NCBI RefSeq assembly: GCF_030124325.1
Contig: NZ_JASKLR010000029.1
Coordinates: forward strand, 1-63,470
Source: Sinorhizobium sp. 8-89
GTDB lineage: Bacteria; Pseudomonadota; Alphaproteobacteria; Rhizobiales; Rhizobiaceae
DNA: 63,470 nt
Direction of reading: 5' to 3'
Part shown: one piece after another, positions 8,097-17,064 of the stretch
Layout of the letters: the number at the start of each line of letters is the position of its first letter
Numbering within the stretch: the stretch's first letter is position 1
Notes under the pieces: generated by a model
Database searches by the model: none
What the model saw: only the letters and a program-made list of their open reading frames with translations
Told to the model about the DNA's origin: nothing
Program-made: the position numbers and the translations under genes

Positions 8097-9503
8097 ATGC
8101 CAAAGGACCTCGACACTATGCTCGTCCCCTTGCCGGATCCACTTTATAGCACCCCGTATCAAAACGGCATCACCGACCCAATGTGGCCGGCCGAGTTCGA
8201 TGGTGCGATGGATATTCGACAGATCGCCGAACTGCTTGGCAAACTCAACCGTTCGGGCCGGCTCTCGGACGATTCGCCGCCCCATCCCGGTGAAGCCGAA
8301 TTGCAGGCGGCATATATGTCCGACTATGCCGGCCGAATTGCGCGCCAAAACAATCTGACGCTGATCCGCGCCAATGTCCTTTCGAACGATCGCGCCGAGC
8401 TGATCGATATTCTCAGATTGCTCACCCAATTTGCAGTCGAGGAAATGGAGCGCAAACCGTCGATCGCCCATGTCGGGGTGTTGGAGCACATTCCGGCAAG
8501 CTACCGCGTAACTGTCACTTTCGGTTTCGGCGCCACGCTGTTCGTTGACCCTGCCGGTACCGATCGGTTCGGACTGCGCGCGCGCAAGCCGAAATATCTG
8601 AAGCAAATGCCGAGGTTTCCAGGCGATGCCGCGCATTTCGATCCGGCGAGAACCGGCACCGACCTGCTGATCGCGGTTTGCAGCGACCACCCCTATGTGA
8701 ACGTCGCAACGTCTCGTTTCTTCGTGGAACTCTTCAACCGTCGTTTCCGCGAGGCCCATGCCGAAATTGCGGCTGGCCGAAATTTGCTCGAGTTCGTTTC
8801 GGTCGAGGAAGGCTTTGCCCGTAAGGACAAACGCGAGTTCCTTCGCTTCGACGATGGGATCGACAACGTTCATATGGGTGCCGACGATCTCCACCGCTTC
8901 GTCTATGTCGAGGAAACCGACGGCGAGCCAGCCTGGTGCGTGAACGGCAGCTATCTGGTCTACCGCAAGATCCGCGAGGACATGCCGCGCTGGGAGGCGA
9001 TGAAGCAGGCTGAGCAGGAGCACCATATCGGCCGCCACAAGGAATCGGGGAAGCCGTTGTCGCGGCAGGTGGAAGGAGAAGACGGGATGCTGCCGGTCTA
9101 CCCCGATCCGGCAGACGCAGTCGACGGCCCGCTCAATTCGCATGTCCGCAAAGTCCAGCCGCGCCGCTCCGAACCCGATCTGTTCGGCCTGCCCGATCTC
9201 GAGCGACGGTTCGTGCGCCGTCCCTATCCCTTCTTCGATGGGTTCGATCCGGCCACCGGCAGCGTGATCAACGGCCTGCAGTTCGTCGCGTTCATGAAAT
9301 CGATCCAGCAGCAGTTCGAACACGTCACCAACATGTGGCAGATGAACCCGGATTTCCCGGTTTCTGGCACCGGGATCGACGTGATGTTCGCCAATGAAAT
9401 CCTCTCCGTGATCGACGGCGGCTATTACTTCTGCCCGCCCGGCCTGCGAAAGCCGGGGGACTATATCGGCGCGCCGTTGTTTGAAGGGCTGCCGGAATGG
9501 TGA
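8097..9503 (+). CDS. DyP-type haem peroxidase
   Basis: The 468-residue product has the DyP-type peroxidase layout. A GxxDG-like distal motif is seen as RFDDG (250-254, distal Asp253), followed by the NGSYLVYRKI strand and a GRHKESGKPL block. The proximal haem ligand is probably His349 in SHVRKVQP, and LQFVAFMKSIQQQFEHV matches the C-terminal haem wall. The first Gly of GxxDG is replaced by Arg. No Tat or Sec signal is visible, so the enzyme should be cytoplasmic, unlike EfeB. The ATG has an agggag ribosome-binding site and lies 19 bases after the glycyl-radical enzyme stop. DyPs use H2O2 to oxidise aromatic or porphyrin-like substrates. Confidence 0.85.
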   Translation: MPKDLDTMLVPLPDPLYSTPYQNGITDPMWPAEFDGAMDIRQIAELLGKLNRSGRLSDDSPPHPGEAELQAAYMSDYAGRIARQNNLTLIRANVLSNDRAELIDILRLLTQFAVEEMERKPSIAHVGVLEHIPASYRVTVTFGFGATLFVDPAGTDRFGLRARKPKYLKQMPRFPGDAAHFDPARTGTDLLIAVCSDHPYVNVATSRFFVELFNRRFREAHAEIAAGRNLLEFVSVEEGFARKDKREFLRFDDGIDNVHMGADDLHRFVYVEETDGEPAWCVNGSYLVYRKIREDMPRWEAMKQAEQEHHIGRHKESGKPLSRQVEGEDGMLPVYPDPADAVDGPLNSHVRKVQPRRSEPDLFGLPDLERRFVRRPYPFFDGFDPATGSVINGLQFVAFMKSIQQQFEHVTNMWQMNPDFPVSGTGIDVMFANEILSVIDGGYYFCPPGLRKPGDYIGAPLFEGLPEW

Positions 9504-10345
9504 GCGCCGACGCCTTCGATGCGGGTTGGGTCGACGCGGCTACAGCACGGGCGTTGGCGAAGGAATCGAAGCTGTCCGAGGGGCTGTTCCTCCGAAGCCT
9601 GATAGAGCGTGCCAAGAAGCTCTCGCGCTCGACGATGTCGAACTATCGGGTCGGCGCTGTCGTGCTGGGCGGCAGTGGGGCGATTTATCTTGGAGCGAAC
9701 ATCGAACTTCCCGGGAGCGAGTTGTGCCAGACGATCCATGCCGAGCAATCGGTCGTGATCAATGCACTGAGCCACGGAGAGACCAGGCTTGCAGCGCTGG
9801 CGATTTCGGCAGCGCCGTGCGGATCGTGCCGCCAGTTCCTGAACGAGTTGGCGGACGCCGACAGGCTGGCGATCTGGCTCGCCCGCGACACACCTTATTC
9901 GCTGGTGGATCTCCTGCCGAAATCCTTCGGACCGCAGGATCTCGGCGTGACCGGCGGATTGCTTGCGCCGCAGGACAACGGGCTCGTGACACAGGGCAGG
10001 CCCGATGCCGCCGGCCAAGCTGCGCTCGATGCGGCGAATCGCAGCTATGCGCCTTACACAAAGAGCTTCGCCGGCTGCGTGTTCGTGCTCGATGACGGCA
10101 CTCTGTGGCCGGGCCCCTATGTTGAGAACGCCGCCTTCAACCCGAGCCTGTCGCCAGGTCAGACCGCTCTGGTCGGGCTCACGATGGCCGGGCGCGACTG
10201 GCGGACGATACGCGAGGTGGTGTTGGTTGAGACCTCCGATAGTCCGGTGGATCATCGACGGGCATTGGACCAACTGCTCGGCTCGCTCGGCCTTGGCATC
10301 ACGCCCGCCACCATTCTGGTCACCGCAAAAGTGGGAGAAGCATAA
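9497..10345 (+). CDS. Cytidine deaminase, tandem-domain type
   Basis: The 282-residue protein has the length and two-domain form of the homodimeric E. coli-type cytidine deaminase. The zinc site is intact: His81-Ala-Glu83 (HAEQ) with Cys108 and Cys111 (PCGSC). The second half (NRSYAPYTKSFAGCVF) is the degenerate repeat that completes the partner's active site. It hydrolyses (deoxy)cytidine to (deoxy)uridine. Its start overlaps the peroxidase stop by 7 bases and its stop overlaps the next start, so translation is coupled. It ties the operon to pyrimidine nucleosides, or to a nucleoside-like amine substrate. Confidence 0.9.
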   Translation: MVSADAFDAGWVDAATARALAKESKLSEGLFLRSLIERAKKLSRSTMSNYRVGAVVLGGSGAIYLGANIELPGSELCQTIHAEQSVVINALSHGETRLAALAISAAPCGSCRQFLNELADADRLAIWLARDTPYSLVDLLPKSFGPQDLGVTGGLLAPQDNGLVTQGRPDAAGQAALDAANRSYAPYTKSFAGCVFVLDDGTLWPGPYVENAAFNPSLSPGQTALVGLTMAGRDWRTIREVVLVETSDSPVDHRRALDQLLGSLGLGITPATILVTAKVGEA

Positions 10346-11166
10346 TGGCAGAAGACCGCAAGGGAACCAGCTTCTATTTCTTTGATTTCGACGACAACAT
10401 CATGTTCCTCGATACGCCGATCCTGCTGCGCAACAAGCAGAACGGCGCGATCAGGACCGTATCGACCAGCGAGTTCGCCACGATCCGCAAGATCCTCGGC
10501 GCGCCGGGCGAGTGGGTGGATTACGAGCAGTTCGAGGATACCTATCAGCATTTTGGTGATCGCGATCCGGCAACGCTGGGACCCGACGAAAGGCAATATC
10601 TGCTCGAGGACGTCGCGGCGACCATCGCCGGTGCCGACCAAGGCTGGCAGGCCCCGGCATGGCCGCTCCTCCAATATGCCTGCGAAAAGCAGCGTCCGCT
10701 CGCCATCGTCACTGCGCGGGGTCATAGCCGCGAGACGATCAAGGCGGCGATCACGCTGCTGGTTAAGGCGGGACTGTTGTCCCGCGAGCCGAACTATCTC
10801 GAGATTTACGCGGTAAACAACCCGCAGATGAAGGTCGAACTCGCCGAGGGCCTGCCAGCCGGGCCGCGCGCCCAGTTCGATGCGGGCGAGGACGTCACTT
10901 CGGATCTCAAGCGCGTGGCGATCAATGCGATCGTAGAGAAAGCTGCGAAGGAATACGGTCCCACGCTGCCGCACCGCTTCGGAATGTCGGATGACGATCC
11001 GACCAATGTGGACCTAATCGTCAAGGCTATGTGCGATTCCAAGAAGCGCTACATGCACATGCGGTTCTTCGTCATCGACACACACAAGGATGAGCACGTC
11101 AAGCTGGAGGTCTTCCCGGCGGACTTCCCCGTGGTTGGCCATCCTTTCCCCGAACGGATATTATGA
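10345..11166 (+). CDS. HAD-superfamily-like phosphatase
   Basis: The 273-residue protein begins FYFFDFDDN, giving the HAD motif I Asp14 (nucleophile) and Asp16. Motif II is Thr123 in IVTARGH, and motif IV is the acidic run Asp216-Asp218 in RFGMSDDDP. The fold would be a cytosolic phosphohydrolase. The start shares one base with the cytidine deaminase stop (TAATG). With the deaminase, a nucleotide or sugar-phosphate substrate is attractive but inferred. Its stop overlaps the 3' end of the convergent PLD gene by a few bases, so no terminator separates them. Confidence 0.75.
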   Translation: MAEDRKGTSFYFFDFDDNIMFLDTPILLRNKQNGAIRTVSTSEFATIRKILGAPGEWVDYEQFEDTYQHFGDRDPATLGPDERQYLLEDVAATIAGADQGWQAPAWPLLQYACEKQRPLAIVTARGHSRETIKAAITLLVKAGLLSREPNYLEIYAVNNPQMKVELAEGLPAGPRAQFDAGEDVTSDLKRVAINAIVEKAAKEYGPTLPHRFGMSDDDPTNVDLIVKAMCDSKKRYMHMRFFVIDTHKDEHVKLEVFPADFPVVGHPFPERIL

Positions 11167-13056
11167 CAAAGCCAGTACGCTATGTTTGACCTCGCGTGGC
11201 TGCCGTCTTTTCGCGGCGGCCTTCCGTTTGTCCTCGAGCGCCTGTTGCCGTGCGGCATTAGTGGATTCGGTCGGATCGCGGCCTTGGGCCTGCTCGCTCC
11301 AGGAACTCGGGGCATCCCGGAAGAACATTTCGCGCCGCGAGTTGAGGTAGGTTCCCGGGGAAAAATCGTCCGCTGTCCAGTCATTCGTCTCTTCGAGAAA
11401 CGCGCCTACCACATCCTTTGCCTTGCCGGCCTGACTATTGGCCGCGTCCCGGAAATAGAAATGTTCGTGAAGCCTGAGAAACTCCGTCAGATAGATGTCG
11501 GCGACACGAGTATCGCCCCTTATCAGGACCATATTTTCGTCGTTGTTCTGGAGACTGTTCTTGGAGAAGTTCGCTGATCCAGTGCAGATGAGGGGATCAT
11601 CTGATAACGGGTCTATCATCAGGTATTTGGTGTGGATGAAGAAGACATTGCCGCTTTCACGGGTGTGTTCTTCCCGCCAGAACCACTCTCCGAGAGGGAA
11701 ATCCTCGATGTCAATGGTCTTGGTAGCCCGCTTTCCGTTCGGCAGCGTGACCACGATTTTCTTCTTGCCTAGCACCGCGCCATAGGAGGTTGTGAGCATC
11801 GGGTCGCGGCCGTTTTTGTTGAAGGCCGCAATTAGTTCCGCTGGCGGACGTGATTCCATCACCAGCATGCGAAGGCAGTCGCGCTTTTGCGCCAGAACGG
11901 GAATGAGGACTGGGCTGACCGTGAAAGCGACCGTGAACATTGCTAGGTCGCGTGCGTCGAGTATTCGGTTGCCGTACCAGAACAGCATTGCGAGGTCATC
12001 CCGCGCGCAGAAAATCGGAGTTGAACCGGGTTCGATGACCTCATCCGGCTGGGGCGAGCTGTCCTTGGTACCCTTCTTTACAGCCGCGGCCGCCGGGTTG
12101 GTCGCTAGCAGATTCCAGTAATCCTGGTAGCTTCCGGCCAGCTTTGAATCGCGAAACAGATGACCGACATTGGACTGCCCGAGGAACCCCGACATGGTAA
12201 TGTTCGTCGAGCCGGTCCAAACGGCCAACGGCTTACCGGACTTCGATGCGTGGATGATAAATTTGTTATGCGGGATGGTAGGCCTAGTCCGTTCGATCAG
12301 CACTCCCGAACCAGCTAGTTTACTGCCGATTGCGTCCTTGTTGGCCTTAACGGCGTGATAGATGATGCGGACTTTGACGCCGCGTTTCAGTGCTTCGTCA
12401 AACGCGTCAATGATTGGCTGATAGGTGAACTCGTAGAGGCAGGCGTGGAGCGAATCCCCTTTTTTTGCTGACTTGATATAGGCAATGCAAGCTTCGAGCA
12501 GGCCACGCGAAAGCCAACGGGTCTTGATATTGTTGACGTCAAGTACTTCGGCCTCGGTCGGCGGGATGTTGCCGAATTCGCGAGCATAATGCTGACTGGC
12601 AATTGCTCCTCGATTGAACCAGATTCCGTGCTTGCCGTCGTCTTCGTCTTCCGTCCTGATCCTCAGCGCAATCATGCGATGTTGATCAAGTTCAAGATCG
12701 TTTACCGGACCGTATGCGGGGAATACCTCGTATTGATAATCGGTACTCGGCACCGTGCCATAATCCGACCAGAAGAATTTTTGAATTGGGTGCTTGTCCG
12801 TTCGGAATACCTTGAACCTTCCGTTGATCTTTTCCTTTGGCTTGGGCTCGACCGATTTGAAAACCTTGCTGGACTGGAGCCACTTCACGCTTGTAACCGT
12901 TTCGCCATCGGGTTTCTTGAGATATTCAGTACGACGGATCGAAAAGCCTCTAAGGCCATTTCGTGTTTCCAGATTAGCATCGAAGGCGAGAAGTACCGAA
13001 CGCGTCCCGGTGATGGCGCGAACCTTCAGGCCGTTATTCTCCTCAAAATACCGCAT
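11161..13056 (-). CDS. Phospholipase D-family protein, copy 1
   Basis: The 631-residue protein has two PLD-type catalytic half-sites. The first is HNKFIIHA (His263, Lys265) with TGSTN downstream; the Asp of HxKxxxxD is missing. The second is complete: HTKYLMID (His475, Lys477, Asp482) followed by TGSANFS. An N-terminal region of about 170 residues (GLRGFSIRRTEY; KPKEKINGRF) is shared with the PLD copy at 18306-20159. No signal peptide or membrane segment is seen. The ATG has a gggga ribosome-binding site. PLD-family enzymes cleave phosphodiesters in lipids or nucleic acids; the substrate here is open. It forms the outer left gene of a mirrored cluster. Confidence 0.85.
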   Translation of the reverse strand: MRYFEENNGLKVRAITGTRSVLLAFDANLETRNGLRGFSIRRTEYLKKPDGETVTSVKWLQSSKVFKSVEPKPKEKINGRFKVFRTDKHPIQKFFWSDYGTVPSTDYQYEVFPAYGPVNDLELDQHRMIALRIRTEDEDDGKHGIWFNRGAIASQHYAREFGNIPPTEAEVLDVNNIKTRWLSRGLLEACIAYIKSAKKGDSLHACLYEFTYQPIIDAFDEALKRGVKVRIIYHAVKANKDAIGSKLAGSGVLIERTRPTIPHNKFIIHASKSGKPLAVWTGSTNITMSGFLGQSNVGHLFRDSKLAGSYQDYWNLLATNPAAAAVKKGTKDSSPQPDEVIEPGSTPIFCARDDLAMLFWYGNRILDARDLAMFTVAFTVSPVLIPVLAQKRDCLRMLVMESRPPAELIAAFNKNGRDPMLTTSYGAVLGKKKIVVTLPNGKRATKTIDIEDFPLGEWFWREEHTRESGNVFFIHTKYLMIDPLSDDPLICTGSANFSKNSLQNNDENMVLIRGDTRVADIYLTEFLRLHEHFYFRDAANSQAGKAKDVVGAFLEETNDWTADDFSPGTYLNSRREMFFRDAPSSWSEQAQGRDPTESTNAARQQALEDKRKAAAKRRQPREVKHSVLALS

Positions 13057-13348
13057 GCCGTTCCCCCATGTATTTCTTGAGTTCAGTCGACGCCTTGGTT
13101 GAGTGCTGTCGACTATACAACTTTTCGCTCATTACAGAAGCGGCCATTTGCTGCGATCACGACGACTGGCAAGAAAATCTCCCGTGAGAGATCTGCTTGC
13201 CTCGCCTGCAGGGAGGAGAAATGGCGGCTTTCAGTTCGCGCCCGCGACGTTGATCGGAGGCTGTTGGGTGCGCGGAAATCGAAGGCGCCGGCGCCCGCCC
13301 GAAGGTCGAAGGTCGCGCCGCTACCAAACCGCCTGCCAGCGTTCATCT

Positions 13349-13624
13349 TTACGCGACGTCTCGGCCAGCACCATCTGCAGTTGCATCGGTATCAACCCGG
13401 TGATGGCCCGCGGCGATACTTGCGGGCACCGTAGAAAAAGGGGTCGTCGCGTCCCCGAGACGCTGCGGATAAAACTTCTCCAAGGTCGCCAGCCCAGCAA
13501 CTATCACCATGGCAGCAATCGCGATAAGCTTGCTCGGCTTGCTAGGACTGACAGTCACCCCCGCAAGGATCCCTAGGCTTGCTATGCCGAAAGGCACAAC
13601 ATTCCTAATAAGGTCGGCAGCCAT
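13349..13624 (-). CDS. Small membrane protein
   Basis: Starting at ATG 13624 (MAADLIRNVVPFG), the 91-residue product has two likely transmembrane helices, about residues 8-27 and 32-50 (IASLGILAGV; LIAIAAMVIVAGLATL), and a short polar tail. A gaagggc sequence lies just upstream. An earlier in-frame ATG at 13738 adds 38 Arg-rich residues that look unnatural. It lies between the peptidase/hydrolase fusion and the PLD gene on the same strand and may anchor a complex or act as a holin-like or immunity component. No family recognised. Confidence 0.5.
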   Translation of the reverse strand: MAADLIRNVVPFGIASLGILAGVTVSPSKPSKLIAIAAMVIVAGLATLEKFYPQRLGDATTPFSTVPASIAAGHHRVDTDATADGAGRDVA

Positions 13625-13802
13625 GATTTTGCCCTTCGTTGTGAGTGGTGGCCTCTTGGCCTCAGCACGACGGTGCCGGAGATTTACCCTCCACACACGC
13701 TTCCGGATCCCGCCTAGGCGAGCGGCGGTAGCCACCATCCGACATCTTCAACGTGATCATATCTTTCGTCCCTCAAACCAGCAGTACCTCTGCCAATTTC
13801 AG

Positions 13803-15845
13803 TCAATAGCCCACCAGCTCTTCTTCTGTCGGTGGTTTGGATAGCTTCCCGGCGATTCGCGACATGATCGTCGTCATGGTCGCCGCGTCGTTGTCGAATC
13901 CACCATGACTGGTGGACCGAGTGGTTGAGCCCTCAGACCGGTCAATTTTCAGGCGATCAGACTGGGGAAGCCGCTCCGTATAAATCTCCATGCCGGCCAG
14001 CGGTGTATTGGGCTGATCCTCGTAGGCGCGGGAAACGAGATAGAGAAGAGATCGGCCGTAACCTGGGAGCCCGGCGGCGGCCACAGTGTCTTTCAGTTCA
14101 AGCGAGTCCCGCATCTGGTACAAGTAGATCTTGTCGGCGAGCTTCCATGCCCCCTTCCCCACCAGGTATGGCGCATAACGTTTGGCAAAGAAGTCCGTCG
14201 TGCAAGCCGGCGCCATAAGGTGAATGCTTTCGATCCCCAGGCTCCCCGCTTCCAGCTGATCCGCGCTTGCCAGCAACTCTCCAAGGACGATCGATCCGGC
14301 GCTGTGACCCACAAGATGTATTTTCGGGCTCTTCTTAGCCTTCGCTAAGCCCTGCATCAGGGGCTTAAGACCAAAGGTGCCGCCATTGTACTCGCCGCGC
14401 CGGTCAAAGGCGGCAACGGCATCCTGTTTCATGTTGCGCCAGGCCCTGCTGCCAAGCGCCTTTCCCAAGCCCGTCTCGAACAGGAGGTCCCCGATCCAGC
14501 CGCCGACACGCCCAGACTGAGATTGGGACAGGGCCCCAAACGCTTCATCGAAGAAGCCAGATCCCCACATCAGATGGAAGTTGTAGATACCGTTGCGCCC
14601 GAAGATGTCGTGCCGCTTCCACGTCGCGATGCGGCTGGCCTCATCGTCGAGGGCATTCAGCCCTCCGTGACAGTATATGACAAGGTGGTCGTATCCGGCT
14701 CCACCGTTCGCTTTCGGGTCGGTCAATCGCTTCACGGTCTCCTGCATTTCAACAGGGATGGGAGATGCGTATCTGCCGTTCACCACATAGCGACCGTCGT
14801 CGATGTTGATGAAATGCCCAACAATGTCGCTTCTGTTCGGCGCCGCCTTCACTTGCGGAGACGTTGCCGCCGATGGCGCCCCTCGAGGAATAGCACTGAA
14901 GGCGGTGGGGGCCCGGACGCCCAGTTGCAGGACCCAGGCGTCCATCAGCGTGGCCGCCCAGTCTTCGTACCGCCAATGTGCGATGCCGTCTTTGGCCCAG
15001 GCAGGTCCCCACGAGTTCAGGACCCAGAAGCCAGTCGAATCATAGCCGACAATTGCGAACGCGTGGCCGCCGATCGAATTTCCGCCAGGCGTGATTTCTC
15101 CATCGATTGGCTCTTTCCAATTTTCATGAATTTGAGCGGAGGCGTAAATGACCCCAACCTCGTGCAGAGCTACATGGAAATCGGACAGGTCAGCCTGGAC
15201 CCGGTAATACGCACCAAGTCGGTTTTCGCGAGCATCCTTGTTGATCTCGTAGGTCAGCACCCACTCGTCCGCACCGTCGTCGGGAGAAAGATCCAATCTG
15301 CAGACGCCGTTTCGAAAAAATCCGCTAAGCCCTCCGCGAAGGCTTGAGCCTTCATACGCGGTCCCTGCCCACTCATCGTTTCTCTTCGCCATCTCATAAA
15401 GCATTCTGGCGCTGACACGGACCGGCCTTGTCGCGAGAGTCTCTCTGTGGGTGAGAACGTCGATCACGTGCGCAAGAGCGAATCCGGTACAGGAAGATGA
15501 GAGTCCCTGGTCCCGAATGGGGAATGAGATTGAAGGATAGATGCTGTCTGGGAGCGCTTGCAGCGATGGTGAATAAATCCGGTCCCGGATGTCCGGTAGG
15601 TCCGGCAAGACGTCAAGGATGCGTTTGCCGAGCTTTGCCGGCTTGAGGCTGATTTTTCGGCTAGCTATCCGAATCTCCCGATCGCCTCGCTTGCTGGGTA
15701 CTGGTGCGTCGGCTGGCTCCGTCTCGGGCGGAGCCAATGTTCGTTTTGTTTCCAGTGCGTTCTTGATGTCCTCCTTTTCGAACCCCTGCTCTGCCGTCGC
15801 TTCGGTGCGTGCCTTGTCAGAAGGCGAAGAAGGCCGTTTAGCCAT
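13803..15845 (-). CDS. Papain-like cysteine peptidase fused to an alpha/beta hydrolase
   Basis: The protein has 680 residues. Residues about 80-310 form a C1A-type peptidase: Gln113 and Cys119 in RDQGLSSSCTGFA, His261 in IGGHAFAIVGYD, and Asn277 in WVLNSWGPAW. Residues about 385-620 form an alpha/beta hydrolase, with an HGGL oxyanion-type loop (YCHGGLNAL, ~391) and the nucleophile elbow GHSAG at 513-517 (Ser515). The first 60 residues are charged and disordered, and no signal peptide is present. Both active sites look intact, so one polypeptide could cut proteins and esters. It is divergent from the CYTH/DUF2278/PLD genes and co-directional with the small membrane protein and PLD copy 1. Confidence 0.85.
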   Translation of the reverse strand: MAKRPSSPSDKARTEATAEQGFEKEDIKNALETKRTLAPPETEPADAPVPSKRGDREIRIASRKISLKPAKLGKRILDVLPDLPDIRDRIYSPSLQALPDSIYPSISFPIRDQGLSSSCTGFALAHVIDVLTHRETLATRPVRVSARMLYEMAKRNDEWAGTAYEGSSLRGGLSGFFRNGVCRLDLSPDDGADEWVLTYEINKDARENRLGAYYRVQADLSDFHVALHEVGVIYASAQIHENWKEPIDGEITPGGNSIGGHAFAIVGYDSTGFWVLNSWGPAWAKDGIAHWRYEDWAATLMDAWVLQLGVRAPTAFSAIPRGAPSAATSPQVKAAPNRSDIVGHFINIDDGRYVVNGRYASPIPVEMQETVKRLTDPKANGGAGYDHLVIYCHGGLNALDDEASRIATWKRHDIFGRNGIYNFHLMWGSGFFDEAFGALSQSQSGRVGGWIGDLLFETGLGKALGSRAWRNMKQDAVAAFDRRGEYNGGTFGLKPLMQGLAKAKKSPKIHLVGHSAGSIVLGELLASADQLEAGSLGIESIHLMAPACTTDFFAKRYAPYLVGKGAWKLADKIYLYQMRDSLELKDTVAAAGLPGYGRSLLYLVSRAYEDQPNTPLAGMEIYTERLPQSDRLKIDRSEGSTTRSTSHGGFDNDAATMTTIMSRIAGKLSKPPTEEELVGY

Positions 15846-16104
15846 GTTGCTCCCCCATGCCCTCCTCGGTAGAGGATCAAGTGTATTACTACTTGCTTAT
15901 CAAGACAACCATGATACAGTGCTGCTATCAACATTCTAGTTTATCGCGTTCCCTCTGGTGCGCCCGGCAATGTCGGAGCGCAGTGAAGTCCTGTTGTTTT
16001 TGTTTAAGCGGGGACGGGCTGATCCGACCACAAGGCAGCCTCGCTGAATGAAACTGGCGGCGAGCGCCACGAAACATGATGCAGAGTCGGGGGGCGATGT
16101 GATC
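15846..16104. promoter_or_regulatory. Divergent intergenic region of the PLD/peptidase cluster
   Basis: About 200-260 bases separate the two divergent arms of the cluster. The middle (15880-15950) is clearly AT-richer than its surroundings and holds several -10-like hexamers in both directions, so both arms are probably driven from here. No clear operator palindrome was found. Confidence 0.4.
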
Positions 16105-16989
16105 ATGCGACAAGAGCTCGATGCACGCGAATACAAGCTATTGCTCAATCCTGCGAAGTTCGATGCACCGCTGTCGAAGGCAAGTGCGAATGCCTTTTGG
16201 CACAGAGAAATCGAACAGATCATCCGCGAGTGCTTCAACAGCAGCCATGCTGTCGAAAACGCATTTGACGAACTGCTCAAGCGGAATGTGCAGTATTGGG
16301 ATACGCACGATTGCGCTCTTGCCTCTGCTGATTTGACGCTCCGTTCGCGGGTAGATGCGAGCGCCGGCAGAGCGACCGTCGATGAGCACGAGATAATACT
16401 CAAACTGCGGATGGCCGATTTTTTCGTCGTCGCCGACACACGGCTGGACCGATCTGACGGCGACAAAAAACCACAGTTTGAGGAGGACATCGCGCCCTAT
16501 GAAGGGAGGCCGCCCGACCCGGCCGCGGCTGTCGTTAGTCCGGCGAAGCCGTCAATCCGCAGCCGGTACGCCCTGACCACAAAACGACACCGCCACTGGG
16601 ATGAATCCTCTCGCACCGAAGGCCGCCTGCGGCGCCTCTTCCCTGCAATTGAAGACCTGCTGAAACGACCGTTGGGCGACGATGACGCACTGGTCGGTGG
16701 ACCCGAAGCTTATGAATTCGCTGCCAGGGGCGCAAAGGTTGGCTTCGGTCAGGGCGTCGTCGGAGAGTTCACACTGACACTATGGCATTTCGGGGCTGTG
16801 GAAGAGGCTCCCGCCGTCGCGGAGGTGTCATTCAAATGCGATACCCCTGGCGGCGAAATGTCGGGCAAGGCAGCTCGCATGGCGCTCGAACTGTTCAACG
16901 CCCTGCAAACTGATCTCGGCGACTACGTGAATACCACGCATTCCAGCAAAACCGCCCTCGCGCTGCCGGCCGGTTGCGCCTCGGGATAG
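16105..16989 (+). CDS. CYTH-like (triphosphate tunnel) protein, degenerate
   Basis: The product begins MRQELDAREYKLLL and continues with NVQYWDTHDCALASADLTLR and later EIILKLR. This order (acidic/Lys strand, YfDT, LTLRxR, xLKxR) is that of CYTH/triphosphate-tunnel proteins, which act on triphosphates or nucleotides. The diagnostic ExExK is reduced to AxExK, so activity is doubtful. I chose ATG 16105, preceded by a G-rich stretch; an in-frame ATG at 16048 would add 19 residues. The C-terminal half (VGEFTLTLWHFG...) is unassigned but fits a second half of the barrel. It heads the right arm of the cluster, upstream of the DUF2278 gene. Confidence 0.5.
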   Translation: MRQELDAREYKLLLNPAKFDAPLSKASANAFWHREIEQIIRECFNSSHAVENAFDELLKRNVQYWDTHDCALASADLTLRSRVDASAGRATVDEHEIILKLRMADFFVVADTRLDRSDGDKKPQFEEDIAPYEGRPPDPAAAVVSPAKPSIRSRYALTTKRHRHWDESSRTEGRLRRLFPAIEDLLKRPLGDDDALVGGPEAYEFAARGAKVGFGQGVVGEFTLTLWHFGAVEEAPAVAEVSFKCDTPGGEMSGKAARMALELFNALQTDLGDYVNTTHSSKTALALPAGCASG

Positions 16990-17064
16990 CGTTTCGGTCG
17001 CAGGTACGATTGCCGGCACAAGGCCAGAACTCAATCGTGAAAGAACTGACGTGAAGGAGATGAC

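Noticed and set aside
8028..9323. 431-codon antisense frame opposite the DyP gene
   Set aside because: Shadow of the peroxidase gene; no recognisable domain.
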